Source: Cohnella phaseoli
GTDB taxonomy: Bacteria; Bacillota; Bacilli; Paenibacillales; Paenibacillaceae
Direction of reading: 5' to 3'
DNA: 64,000 bases
Assembly: GCF_003386235.1 (NCBI RefSeq)
Contig: NZ_QRDZ01000002.1
Coordinates: 310,001 to 374,000 of the forward strand
Shown here in pieces: positions 9,080 to 17,742 of this stretch. The position numbers and the translations under genes were made by a program. Under the pieces are notes generated by a model that saw only the letters and a list, made by a program, of their open reading frames with translations, was not told the origin of the DNA and searched no databases. The stretch's first letter is position 1. Each line of letters begins with the position of its first letter.

Positions 9080-10174
9080 ATGCGCATTCTGATCGTCGCC
9101 CCCGAGCAAATTCCCGTTCCTCCGCCGCTCGGGGGGTCGGTAGAAATTACGATTCTGGCCTTAGCCAAGCAGTTGGCCCGCAAACACCGAGTCACAATCG
9201 TCAGCCGGGCTCACCGCCGCTATCCGCGCCATTCCGTCATAGACGGAGTGCACATCCACAGGGTGCCTTCCGGCACTCGGGAGACTTACTTGTCCAATGT
9301 CAAAAAATTCATTCGAGGGAAAAGCTTCGATCTCGTGCAGGTCGACAACCGCCCCCGTTTCGTCGGCCCGATCAAACAAATGTCTCCCGGCACTCCGGTC
9401 TCGCTTTTCCTTCATTCCTTAACCTTCGTCTCGCCGCCGTATGCGACGCGTTCCTCTGCGGCAGCCGGTCTCTCTCAAGCCGACATCGTCATCGCCAACA
9501 GCACGTCGCTGAAGAAGCAGCTATCCGCCCGGTTCCCGGGATCCGCAGGCAAAATCCGCAAAGTGTGGCTCGGAGTGGACACGCTCAGATTTACGCCTCC
9601 GGGCAAACGAAACTCGGATCGAGCGTTCACAGTGTTGTTCGCCGGCCGCGTCATTCCCCGCAAAGGCGTTCCCGTGCTCCTAAAGGCGATAAAATTGGCC
9701 CAGAAGTCCGCGCGTCGACCGATACAAGCGATCATCGCGGGCGGTTCTCCTCGTCCCGGTTATTCGCAACGTATGCGTGCGCTTGCCCTGAAGCTTCGGG
9801 TAAACGCCCGATTCCTCGGAACTGTTCCGCACCGCCGCATCCATCGCGTATTCCGCAAGGCCGACGTTTTCGTCTGTCCTTCTCAAAAGCACGAAGCGTT
9901 CGGGCTTGTGAATGTGGAAGCGATGGCTTCCGGCGTTCCGGTCATCGCCTCTAGCAACGGCGGCATCAAGGAGATCGTGCGGCATAACCGCAACGGGATT
10001 CTTGTGCGGCGCTATCGTCAGCCGCAGTCTTTCGCGACGGCGATCGCCAAGCTCGCCGGCAACAAAGCGCTGCGGCTGCGCATGGCGCGGGCGGCCAGAC
10101 GGGACAGCTTGCGGCAATTCAGCTGGCAGGCCACGGCAGCCCGGCTCGGTCGAATCTACAAAGCAAGAACATAG
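9080..10174 (+). CDS. GT4-family glycosyltransferase
   Basis: A 364-residue glycosyltransferase of family 4 (GT-B fold). The N-terminus MRILIVAPEQIP...PPPLGGSVE is the usual acceptor-side opening; the donor side has FAGRVIPRKGV, and the EX7E signature HEAFGLVNVEAMASG at about 275-290 contacts the nucleotide-sugar. Related proteins in Bacillus include the coat protein CotSA. Its place between YheC/D genes suggests a role in decorating the spore surface, which is inference. The ATG at 9080 is preferred because an AGGTG lies 9 nt before it; the GTG at 9068 would overlap that site. A strong terminator follows. Confidence 0.9.
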   Translation: MRILIVAPEQIPVPPPLGGSVEITILALAKQLARKHRVTIVSRAHRRYPRHSVIDGVHIHRVPSGTRETYLSNVKKFIRGKSFDLVQVDNRPRFVGPIKQMSPGTPVSLFLHSLTFVSPPYATRSSAAAGLSQADIVIANSTSLKKQLSARFPGSAGKIRKVWLGVDTLRFTPPGKRNSDRAFTVLFAGRVIPRKGVPVLLKAIKLAQKSARRPIQAIIAGGSPRPGYSQRMRALALKLRVNARFLGTVPHRRIHRVFRKADVFVCPSQKHEAFGLVNVEAMASGVPVIASSNGGIKEIVRHNRNGILVRRYRQPQSFATAIAKLAGNKALRLRMARAARRDSLRQFSWQATAARLGRIYKART

Positions 10175-10190
10175 AGTTTCTCCGTCCTCT

Positions 10191-10239
10191 AAAAATAACC
10201 CGACCCTCTTCGCAATTGCGACGGGGGTCGGGTTATTTT
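10191..10239. terminator. Bidirectional terminator
   Basis: AAAATAACCCGACCC (10192-10206) pairs with GGGTCGGGTTATTTT (10225-10239), with A and T tracts on the two sides. It separates the convergent glycosyltransferase and sixth YheC/D genes and can serve both. Confidence 0.9.
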
Positions 10240-10251
10240 GGGGAAAGCTGT

Positions 10252-10995
10252 TTATTTTCGTCCATAGGCTCTCGCATATCGTCTGATTCTCTTGAAAATG
10301 GACGGATCGGGCAGCTTGCGGAAAATGTACGGATCGGGGCTTGTATTGACTTCGATAATCCAAGGCTTCAAGGACCGGTCCATACCGATGTCGACGCCAA
10401 CCTCGCAAACGCCGGGATACTTACGCCGCAATGCCTGCCCTGCGTTGACGCCAATGCGTTCAAGCGTCCGGAGCGTACTTCGCGCCGAATTCTCGCCCAT
10501 ATGACCGCTGAGCAGCCGGTTTACAGGTGCGAGTCTGCCCCCGCTGTGGTAGTTGGTCACGATTTTGCCCGGAGCCGCCACCCTGCCGATCATTCCGGTC
10601 GTTCGCCACATTTTGCGCGGAGTTAACTGTGCCATAACGCGCAGATCGAATACACGTCCCTTGTGCTTAAGCAATCGGATGCCTCGTTGAATCAAATATC
10701 TTCTACCACGGATAGAACGACGAATCTCATCGGCCATTGCTCCGCAGGAGGAGTAGGTTTGCGTGCGCTTGCCGTACCGCAGCCGGTAGCGGCCGTCGCC
10801 GAGGATCTCGGCGCGCATAACGCCTTTCCCATGCGTACCCGATTCCGGCTTGATATAGACCATTCCGTAGCGCTCAAGCGCGCTTCTAAGCTTGGCGCCC
10901 TCAAATCGGGTCGTCTCGGGAACGAGCCGCCGCAACGATACGCTCCCCATTAACGCCGCGGTTTTCTTCCACTTGCTGCTCACATGCCGGGGCAC
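10252..10995 (-). CDS. YheC/YheD-type ATP-grasp protein 6 (short form)
   Basis: A short 247-residue member consisting mainly of the ATP-grasp core: KPESGTHGKGV phosphate loop, LIQRGIRLLK, FDLRVMAQLT, SGGRLAPVN, and the metal-binding end GVDIGMD...WIIEVNTSPDP. It lacks the roughly 130-150 residue N-terminal part of the other members. The start is the GTG preceded by AAGGAGGTG at 6 nt; the frame is open further upstream to 11067 but without a ribosome site. Upstream on the same strand, CATACACT at 11036-11043 matches a sigma-E -10 element, but I see no matching -35. It is convergent with the glycosyltransferase gene. Confidence 0.85.
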   Translation of the reverse strand: MPRHVSSKWKKTAALMGSVSLRRLVPETTRFEGAKLRSALERYGMVYIKPESGTHGKGVMRAEILGDGRYRLRYGKRTQTYSSCGAMADEIRRSIRGRRYLIQRGIRLLKHKGRVFDLRVMAQLTPRKMWRTTGMIGRVAAPGKIVTNYHSGGRLAPVNRLLSGHMGENSARSTLRTLERIGVNAGQALRRKYPGVCEVGVDIGMDRSLKPWIIEVNTSPDPYIFRKLPDPSIFKRIRRYARAYGRK

Positions 10996-11099
10996 AGGGC
11001 ACCTCCTTGGAATCATAATGCGAGCATACGATTCCAGTGTATGAAGCGGGAAGGTCGCCGGAGACAAAAACAGGCTATCGCATGCGCTCTGCGCATCCG

Positions 11100-12689
11100 C
11101 TAATTCGTTGCCGCAAGATCGTTCGCCGCGTGCGCGATCTCCACCCGGTTGCGGCCCTGATGCTTCGCCCGATACAGCGCTTCGTCCGCCACGCGGAAGA
11201 GCTGCTCGGCACTGCGGGCAGAGTCCGGATAGTGCGCCGCTCCGATCGACAGCGTCACTATGCCGCCCGTCGGACCATTCGTCTCCGACATATATTTCCG
11301 AATGCGCTCCGCCGCCTCCATTGCGGGATCGAACAGTTCGTCAGGCACAAGAACGATAAACTCCTCCCCGCCGAACCTGCAAATCACGTTGTTTTCCTTA
11401 AGCAGCTGACGCAGACTGGTCGCCAGAAACTTCAACACCTCGTCTCCGACGTCGTGCCCGTACGTATCGTTAACGCTTTTGAAATGATCCAAATCCATCA
11501 CGAGCAGCGAGAACGGATTCCCGCTGGCAATCCAGCTTCCGATAAACTTGTCCATCGTCCTTCGGTTGAACAAACCCGTCAACGGATCGGTCTGTGCCTC
11601 CTGAGACAAGCTGTCGAACTGATAGCGAAAATGCCGAACCGCTCTTCCGAACGCCTTGTGAAGCTCATTGGCTTCATAGTTTAGACCGTGAATCTTCGGC
11701 AGCTCATCCGCTCCGCTATTCGTCGGGGAAAGCAGCGAAGCAAACTCGGTCAGCTTGACCAACGGCTCGGACAACTTGCGTACGAGAATAGTGATCACGA
11801 CGACAAAAAGCATCAGCGCAGGCAGCATATACAGCATGATCGACATGATCAGCCGTTTCGCCGACTCTAGCACGGATTCGGCAGGCGTCTGAGCGACAAT
11901 CCCCCAACCGGCGCTGCCTATCGGTGCGTAGCTGGCCAGCATGTCGACTCCTCTTGTATTAACGATTCTCTTCGAACCGCTCAATCCGGAAACCACGCTG
12001 GAGACGACCGGATTCTCGGTCACCTTCTCCCCGATGCGCCCCGAATCGGGATGATAGAGCAGCACGCCTTTGGAGCTTACCACGTAGGCGTACGAGCCGT
12101 CCGATTCGTTCGGAACGCTGCCCAGCACCGTCTGGAAAATATTCGTCTCGTGCAGCCGAATCGATCCTCCGATAAACCCGATATAATTGCCGGAAGCATC
12201 GTGAAGGGGGGCGCTGACCATTACGATCAACTTGTTCGTTACTGTGCTTACGTACGGCTCGGAGACAAGCTCCCGCTGTTCCCGAAGCGCCTGCGTCGCA
12301 CCTGCGGACGCCAGCTTGCTGCCCACAGCCGAAGGCAAATTCGAGGCGACGATTAACGTGCCTTCCTTGTCGACGATAAATACGGAGTTATAAAAAGAGC
12401 TTCCCTCTTGAAACCGCACGAGCTGGTCCTTCAAATCTGAACGGGTCAGGTCCTCCGATACAGACTCTCCCGTTATCGCCAGGCCATTCATCATATGCTT
12501 AAAAATGAAATTCGTCGTTTCGGCAATTTTGTCCGCGTATACTTCGTTTAGCTGAAACGTCAACCGGAATAGCGATTTCTTCTCATTCTGATAAGCCACG
12601 AACGATATGATGACGACTGTAGCCAATACTGTAGCCAAAACGATTGCGTTTACTGTCGATCTTAGCTTAAATCCTATGTTTTTGCGCAT
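11100..12689 (-). CDS. Membrane diguanylate cyclase, dCACHE-GGDEF (copy 1)
   Basis: A 529-residue sensor diguanylate cyclase that makes cyclic di-GMP. One transmembrane helix (about 12-32) precedes an extracytoplasmic dCACHE-type sensor with SEPYVSTVTNKLIVMVSAPL and a second helix at about 288-308. The GGDEF domain starts near DPLTGLFNRR and has GGEEF (RFGGEEFIVLVPDE) as active site. The autoinhibitory RxxD position reads KENN, so product inhibition is probably absent. It is one of two adjacent copies; the AGGGG ribosome site and leader are shared between them. Confidence 0.93.
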   Translation of the reverse strand: MRKNIGFKLRSTVNAIVLATVLATVVIISFVAYQNEKKSLFRLTFQLNEVYADKIAETTNFIFKHMMNGLAITGESVSEDLTRSDLKDQLVRFQEGSSFYNSVFIVDKEGTLIVASNLPSAVGSKLASAGATQALREQRELVSEPYVSTVTNKLIVMVSAPLHDASGNYIGFIGGSIRLHETNIFQTVLGSVPNESDGSYAYVVSSKGVLLYHPDSGRIGEKVTENPVVSSVVSGLSGSKRIVNTRGVDMLASYAPIGSAGWGIVAQTPAESVLESAKRLIMSIMLYMLPALMLFVVVITILVRKLSEPLVKLTEFASLLSPTNSGADELPKIHGLNYEANELHKAFGRAVRHFRYQFDSLSQEAQTDPLTGLFNRRTMDKFIGSWIASGNPFSLLVMDLDHFKSVNDTYGHDVGDEVLKFLATSLRQLLKENNVICRFGGEEFIVLVPDELFDPAMEAAERIRKYMSETNGPTGGIVTLSIGAAHYPDSARSAEQLFRVADEALYRAKHQGRNRVEIAHAANDLAATN

Positions 12690-12729
12690 TTCACTAAACC
12701 CCTATAGCTCTCTTTGCTGATGTATTCGA

Positions 12730-14328
12730 TTAATTCGTTGCTGCGACTTCGTTCGCCGCGAGCGCGATCTCCACCCGGTTGCGGCCCTGATGCTTCGCTC
12801 GATACAGCGCTTCGTCCGCCACGCGGAAGAGCTGCTCGGCATTGCTCGCGAACCCCGGATAATGCGCCGCTCCGATCGACAACGTCACTTTGCCGCCCGT
12901 CGGGCCGTCCGTCTCCGCCATATATTTCCGAATGCGCTCTGCCGCCTCCAGTGCGGAATCGAATCGTTCGTCAGGCACAAGAACGATAAACTCCTCCCCG
13001 CCGAACCTGCAAATCACGTTATCTTCCTTAAGCAGCTGACGCAGACTGGTCGCCAGAAACTTTAATACCTCGTCCCCGACGTCGTGCCCGTACGTATCGT
13101 TAACGCTTTTAAAATGATCCATATCCAGCACGAGCAGCGAGAACGGGTTTCCGCCCGTTATCCAGCTTCCGATAAACTTGTCCATCGTCCTTCGGTTAAA
13201 CAAGCCCGTCAACGGATCGGTCTGAGCTTCCTGAGACAAGCTGTCGAACTGGTAGCGAAAATGCCGAACCGCTCTTCCGAACGCCTTATGAAGCTCGTTG
13301 GCTTCATAGTTAAAACCGTGAATTTTCGGCAGCTCGTCCGTTCCGCTATTCGTCGGAGAGAGCATCGAAGCAAAATCGGTCAGCTTAACCAGCGGTTCGG
13401 ACAATCTGCGCACAAGCAGGGTGATCACGACAACAAAGAGCAGCAGCACCGGAAGCATATACGTAATAATCGCCATAATCAGCCTTCGCGCCGACTGCAG
13501 CACGGATTCGGCCGGGGTCTGAGCGACGATGCCCCATCCCGCCTTCTCGATCATGGCGTAGCTGGCCAGCATTTCAATATCGTTGCTGTTCACTAGGCTG
13601 AGCGAGCCCGAGCCTCGTTCTCCCGCCGCGATTTTTGCTACGATCGGATTGCGCGCCACTCTCTCTCCGATACGTTTCGGGTCTGGATGATATAGAAGAA
13701 TGCCTTCCGAGCTAACGACATAGGCATACGAACCGTCCGCCTCATTCGGAACGCTGCCCAGCACCGTCTGGAAAATATTCGTCTCATGCAGCCGAATGGT
13801 GCCGCCGATAAAGCCGATGTACCTCCCGGAATTGTCCTGCAAGGGAGCGCTTACCATTACAACCAAATTTTTAGACAATGGATTGACATAGGGCTCGGAG
13901 ACGAGCGCACGCTTCTCTTTCAGCGCCTGTTCCACGCCCGCGGACTTCATCTTCTGCCCTCGACGAAGCGAGGAAAGATCAGAAGCGTCCACGAGATTGC
14001 CCTCCTTATCAACAATAAACGTAATATTGAAAAACGCATTGCTCTGCTGAAAAAGCATCAGTTGGAAATGCAAATCCGTACGCGACAGATCCGACGCCAA
14101 GTATCTCCCCGTAATCGCCAGCCCCTGCGTCATATTGTGAAAAATCGAATTTGTCGTCTCGGCGATTTTATTGACGTAGACTTCGTTTAATTGGTAGGTT
14201 AGCCGAATGAGCGACTTCTTCTCGTTTTGGAACGCAACTAATGAAATAATGACAACCGTGGCCACTACCGTAATCAATACGAGCGCATTTACCGTTGAGC
14301 GTAACTTAAAACCTCTGTTTTTGCGCAT
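12730..14328 (-). CDS. Membrane diguanylate cyclase, dCACHE-GGDEF (copy 2)
   Basis: A 532-residue paralogue of the downstream gene with the same plan: N-terminal helix, dCACHE sensor (SEPYVNPLSKNLVVMVSAPL), second helix, and GGDEF domain with DPLTGLFNRR and an intact GGEEF. The I-site position reads KEDN rather than RxxD. The catalytic halves of the two copies are nearly identical while the sensor halves differ clearly, which points to duplication followed by sensor divergence. The start is the second of two in-frame ATGs, 8 nt after AGGGG, as in copy 1. Confidence 0.92.
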   Translation of the reverse strand: MRKNRGFKLRSTVNALVLITVVATVVIISLVAFQNEKKSLIRLTYQLNEVYVNKIAETTNSIFHNMTQGLAITGRYLASDLSRTDLHFQLMLFQQSNAFFNITFIVDKEGNLVDASDLSSLRRGQKMKSAGVEQALKEKRALVSEPYVNPLSKNLVVMVSAPLQDNSGRYIGFIGGTIRLHETNIFQTVLGSVPNEADGSYAYVVSSEGILLYHPDPKRIGERVARNPIVAKIAAGERGSGSLSLVNSNDIEMLASYAMIEKAGWGIVAQTPAESVLQSARRLIMAIITYMLPVLLLFVVVITLLVRRLSEPLVKLTDFASMLSPTNSGTDELPKIHGFNYEANELHKAFGRAVRHFRYQFDSLSQEAQTDPLTGLFNRRTMDKFIGSWITGGNPFSLLVLDMDHFKSVNDTYGHDVGDEVLKFLATSLRQLLKEDNVICRFGGEEFIVLVPDERFDSALEAAERIRKYMAETDGPTGGKVTLSIGAAHYPGFASNAEQLFRVADEALYRAKHQGRNRVEIALAANEVAATN

Positions 14329-14449
14329 ATACATGACCCCTATAGTTCTCTATACTCATTAATTCGACGTATTCGACACAAGCCTGCATTTTCCCTGCGC
14401 CGAAGTGCATATCCGCAACGATTATCTTCGAGAAGACCTTTTCAGTCTG

Positions 14450-14474
14450 TGAAAAGAGCGCCCGAAGGCGCTCC
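14450..14474 (-). terminator. Intrinsic terminator after the flotillin gene
   Basis: On the minus strand GAGCGCC-TTCG-GGCGCTC (14456-14473) is a 7-bp stem with a stable tetraloop, followed by TTTTC. It lies 85 nt downstream of the flotillin stop. Confidence 0.8.
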
Positions 14475-14557
14475 GCTAATTGTTTGCCCACATCCTCTCG
14501 GAACAGAGCATCCGTCTCTTCGACTTTGGTCTGTATCCTCCTGGCCGAGGCTATCTG

Positions 14558-15997
14558 CTATTCAAGCTTCTTCTGCTCAGAGCTGCTGTCAATCGACCGC
14601 TCTCCCTCGGTCAGATTGCGCAGCCACTGATGAATGTCCACGCCGGTAAGGGCTCCGACCGTCTCCGGCATTTTCGCGAGCAGGTCGGTTACATACCCGG
14701 TCACCTTACCCGCTCCGCCGTTCGGTCCGCTGCCTCCTCCGTCGACGATGACAATTTTCTCCGTCTTCGCAAGCGGCTCGGCAATTGCCCGGGCAATTTC
14801 CGGGAATTTCTGTACGATCAGCTCGATAACGGCAGCTTCTCCATACTTGCGCAGCGCGTCCGCGATTTTGTCCTTCGCTTCCGCTTCGGCGAGACCCTTC
14901 AGACGAATAACGTCCGCTTCGGCCGTACCTTCCGCACGTTCCTTGTCCGCGTTAGCATTACCGGCCAATCTGACAGCTTCCGCTTCCGCTTTAGCTTTGG
15001 CTTCAATCTGGTAGCGATCGGCCTCGGCCCGCTGCTCCTGCGCGAAGCGCTCCGCTTCGGCCTGCTTCTTCACCGTAGCGACCAGCTCGCGCTCGCGCCG
15101 TTCGATCTCCTTGGCTTCCAGCTCGATTTGCTTTTCGCGCTCGATGACCTGGATTTGCATTTCTTCGGCTTTAACCGCCTGCAGCGTCTTCGCCTCCTGA
15201 AGCTTGTAGGATTGGTCCGCTTCAGCCTTCTTCATGTCCTGCTCGCGCTTGAATTCCGCCTTCTTCACTTCCATCTGCTTATGCGATTCAGCAATGTTCG
15301 TCTCGGCGGAGAACTCCGCCTTCTTGCCTTCCTCCAACGCCCGCGACTTGGCGATCTGTTCGTCCCGATAAGCGTTGGCCTTGGCGATCTCGGCGTCGCG
15401 TTTGACTTGAGCGATCTGCGGCTGGCCCAGTGCGTCCAGATAACCGTTCTTGTCGCGAACGTCGCGAATCGTGAACGATACGATTTGCAATCCCATTTTG
15501 TTAAGATCGCTTGCTGCAACCTCCTGCACGTTCCTCGCAAACTCTTCGCGGTTTTTGTATACGTCTTCCACCGTCATCGTTCCGAGAATGGCGCGCAGAT
15601 GGCCCTCCATCGTTTGAGTGGCAATGCTTTTGAGTTCCGCTTCGGGTTTGCCGAGGAATTGTTCGGCGGCAGTCGCCATCGACTCCAAATCGCCCTTGAT
15701 CTTAATCTGGGCAATGCCTTCCACCATAACCGGAACCCCGTGCATCGTATAAACCTCCGGGGTATGTACGTCGACCGTCTGCACCTGCAGCGACAGGAAC
15801 GACGCTTCCTGGACGACCGGCCAGACGAACGCTCCTCCCGCTTTGACGATCTTCATCCCGTCGCGCGTCAGCGCCCCGGTCACAATCATCGCCTGATCGG
15901 CCTTAACCGTGCGGTATCTTGATGCGAAAACGACGATCAGTAAAATCACGACAAGCACAATGCCTACCGGAATGTACAAGGTTGCGTCCACATTCAT
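14558..15997 (-). CDS. floT: Flotillin-like membrane scaffold protein
   Basis: A 479-residue flotillin, a scaffold of functional membrane microdomains. An N-terminal hydrophobic hairpin (about 8-26) leads into the SPFH/PHB domain (ADQAMIVTG..., about 30-190) and then a long Ala/Glu/Lys coiled coil with repeated EAEA segments (about 190-400), ending in a Gly-rich linker and a C-terminal oligomerisation tail. It lies 41 nt after the NfeD-type gene, the order seen in the B. subtilis yuaF-floT(yuaG) operon. Gene symbol is by that resemblance. Confidence 0.93.
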   Translation of the reverse strand: MNVDATLYIPVGIVLVVILLIVVFASRYRTVKADQAMIVTGALTRDGMKIVKAGGAFVWPVVQEASFLSLQVQTVDVHTPEVYTMHGVPVMVEGIAQIKIKGDLESMATAAEQFLGKPEAELKSIATQTMEGHLRAILGTMTVEDVYKNREEFARNVQEVAASDLNKMGLQIVSFTIRDVRDKNGYLDALGQPQIAQVKRDAEIAKANAYRDEQIAKSRALEEGKKAEFSAETNIAESHKQMEVKKAEFKREQDMKKAEADQSYKLQEAKTLQAVKAEEMQIQVIEREKQIELEAKEIERRERELVATVKKQAEAERFAQEQRAEADRYQIEAKAKAEAEAVRLAGNANADKERAEGTAEADVIRLKGLAEAEAKDKIADALRKYGEAAVIELIVQKFPEIARAIAEPLAKTEKIVIVDGGGSGPNGGAGKVTGYVTDLLAKMPETVGALTGVDIHQWLRNLTEGERSIDSSSEQKKLE

Positions 15998-16038
15998 ATG
16001 AAGTCCTCGCTTTCTGTAATAGATTGCGCAAATGCGCT

Positions 16039-16539
16039 TTACGCTTCCTCCACCACGAAGGTGCCGGCGATCTCATCCACAATTCTGACTTGAGCGCCTT
16101 GCCGGATCGAAACGTCGCCATAGGTCTTTGCCGGCGCGCTATGCCTCGATCCCCCTTGCTCATACACGATTTCTCCCAAACGCGAGCTCAGGATGGATGT
16201 TGTGACTTCCGCCAGCGCTCCGATCATCAGCTTCGCGGATTTGGCGCTTCCTTTTTGCGCCGCCTGCAAAGGAATGACGACCAGGAACAGCACCACCGAG
16301 GACACACCCAGCGCGATCAGAAGCGATAAGCCGGCGATCGGTATCGCGGACCATTCGGTATTATGCAGCAGCATGTATCCTACTCCGCCAAACACCGTCA
16401 GGAATGTCGCGACAATCGTCGGCGACAAAAAAGGCAGCTCTCCCGTATGGATGTCCAGACTGAACAAATCTCCTACGAAAGCCGATAGCACCGCATATCC
16501 GACTCCTATGCCGAACAGCACAATCATCAACGTTTCCAA
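16039..16539 (-). CDS. yuaF: NfeD-like membrane protein (YuaF type)
   Basis: About 166 residues with three transmembrane helices (roughly 5-27, 41-60 and 69-90) followed by a soluble C-terminal beta-barrel domain of the NfeD/OB type (GEIVYEQGGSRHSAPAKTYG...VRIVDEIAGTFVVEE). NfeD proteins partner with flotillins, and it is directly upstream of one. The start is uncertain: a GTG at 16551 lies inside AAGGAGGTG itself, so a TTG 11 nt after that site is preferred. Confidence 0.82.
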   Translation of the reverse strand: METLMIVLFGIGVGYAVLSAFVGDLFSLDIHTGELPFLSPTIVATFLTVFGGVGYMLLHNTEWSAIPIAGLSLLIALGVSSVVLFLVVIPLQAAQKGSAKSAKLMIGALAEVTTSILSSRLGEIVYEQGGSRHSAPAKTYGDVSIRQGAQVRIVDEIAGTFVVEEA

Positions 16540-16652
16540 GTTGCCCCGCACCTCCTTCCGTACCTTCGTGGCGGTCTAATAAGTAATACGTAAAAATCGT
16601 TGGAAAGTTACTCCTTTTTTGTATTGATCAAGGACGCTGAACCAGCTGCCGC

Positions 16653-16683
16653 AAAAAACGGCACTCCCGCCACGGGAATGCCG
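16653..16683 (-). terminator. Terminator of the cotJ operon
   Basis: On the minus strand CGGCATTCCCG-TGG-CGGGAGTGCCG (11-bp stem with one G-T pair) is followed by six Ts. It sits 13 nt after the cotJC stop. Confidence 0.92.
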
Positions 16684-16695
16684 CCGTCCTTACGA

Positions 16696-17265
16696 TCAAT
16701 ACACCTTCTTCTGCTCCCGATCCGATTTCAAAATCTCCACCGCTTCCTTAAACCTAAGCGAGTGTACGATCTCCCTTTCGCGCAAAAATTTGAGAGAATC
16801 CTGAATGTCGACATCGTCCGTGTAATCGATTAGCCACTGGTAAGTCGCTCGGGCTTTCTCTTCTGCGGCGATGTCCTCGTACAGATCGGCGATTGGATCG
16901 CCCTTGGCGGCAATATAGGCGGCAGTCCACGGTACGCCCGCAGCATTGTTGTAGAACATCGCACCGTCGTGATTCACGAAGTTCGCGCCGAGTCCCGCCG
17001 CCTCCAATTGCTCCGGAGTCGCGTCCTTCGTCAGCTTATAGATCATCGTGGCGATCATCTCGAGGTGCGCAAATTCCTCCGTTCCTATATCAGTAAGTAA
17101 TCCGATGACTTTGTCCGGAATCGTATACCGTTGGTTCAAATAACGAAGCGCCGCAGACAGCTCTCCGTCCGCGCCTCCGTACTGCTCGACAAGGTAACGA
17201 GCCATTCGGGGATCGCACTTGCTGACTCTGACCGGATATTGCAGCTTTTTTTCATAAATCCACAT
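16696..17265 (-). CDS. cotJC: Spore coat protein CotJC, manganese-catalase family
   Basis: A 189-residue ferritin-like protein of the manganese catalase family. The di-metal ligands expected for the family are visible: DGELSAALRYL (Glu), GTEEFAHLEMI (Glu and His), AAEEKARATY (Glu), EREIVHSLRF (Glu and His), so enzymatic activity against peroxide is possible. In B. subtilis CotJC is an inner coat component made in the mother cell. It is the last gene of cotJABC, 15 nt after cotJB, with a strong GGAGGAGG ribosome site and a terminator behind it. Confidence 0.95.
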   Translation of the reverse strand: MWIYEKKLQYPVRVSKCDPRMARYLVEQYGGADGELSAALRYLNQRYTIPDKVIGLLTDIGTEEFAHLEMIATMIYKLTKDATPEQLEAAGLGANFVNHDGAMFYNNAAGVPWTAAYIAAKGDPIADLYEDIAAEEKARATYQWLIDYTDDVDIQDSLKFLREREIVHSLRFKEAVEILKSDREQKKVY

Positions 17266-17280
17266 ATTTCCGCCTCCTCC

Positions 17281-17742
17281 CTATACTTGCCACGGCCATG
17301 GCGTGTCGATCCACTGCCACGGAAACCGGCTGTAGCTCAGCCCGAATTGCAGCAGCGGACCGTATTTGATCTCGAATTCATGCGCGATCTGACGCCTCCT
17401 CTGCGAAAGCTGATTAAATTGCTGAACGGCCTGCATATCGTTGGGATGGGTATCCAAATAAAGCGTCAATTCGACCAGCGCGAAATCCGTCTTCTGCAGC
17501 TCGAACAGTTCCTTGCAATAGGCGTCGTCCCCCCTTGCGCCCGGCTCGGGAGCTTGATCCTGACCGTCTCGATAGCCCGGATAGTCCCGGTTGTGGCGAT
17601 CGTACGTATCGTGGCGTCCGTTCCAATCGTTGCGATCATTTCGATCATTTCGGTCATTACGATCGTTACGTTCATTGCGCTCGTTGCGTTCGTTACGTTC
17701 GTTACGATCGCTGCGTTCATTGCGATCGAATCGATCAGCCAT
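17281..17742 (-). CDS. cotJB: Spore coat protein CotJB with N-terminal RNE/RND repeat extension
   Basis: A 153-residue protein. The last ~80 residues (from YCKELFELQKTDFALVELTLYL to the Trp/Pro-rich end WQWIDTPWPWQV) are the whole usual CotJB. The first ~70 are an extra low-complexity region: eleven tripeptides RNE, RSD or RND (residues 7-39), then an Arg/Asp/Tyr/Gly-rich linker. The start overlaps cotJA by 8 nt, so no shorter start is favoured, although an internal start cannot be excluded. The extension would be strongly charged and disordered. Confidence 0.9.
   Translation of the reverse strand: MADRFDRNERSDRNERNERNERNERNDRNDRNDRNDRNDWNGRHDTYDRHNRDYPGYRDGQDQAPEPGARGDDAYCKELFELQKTDFALVELTLYLDTHPNDMQAVQQFNQLSQRRRQIAHEFEIKYGPLLQFGLSYSRFPWQWIDTPWPWQV
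17626..17724 (-). repeat. 9-bp tandem repeat within cotJB
   Basis: Eleven consecutive in-frame 9-bp units encode the Arg-Asn-Glu / Arg-Asn-Asp (once Arg-Ser-Asp) tripeptides. Base substitutions keep the amino-acid pattern, and no unit breaks frame. Confidence 0.9.

Noticed and set aside
14480..15922. 480-codon antisense frame over flotillin
   Set aside because: Mirrors the Ala/Glu coiled coil as Leu/Arg-rich nonsense; no family pattern.
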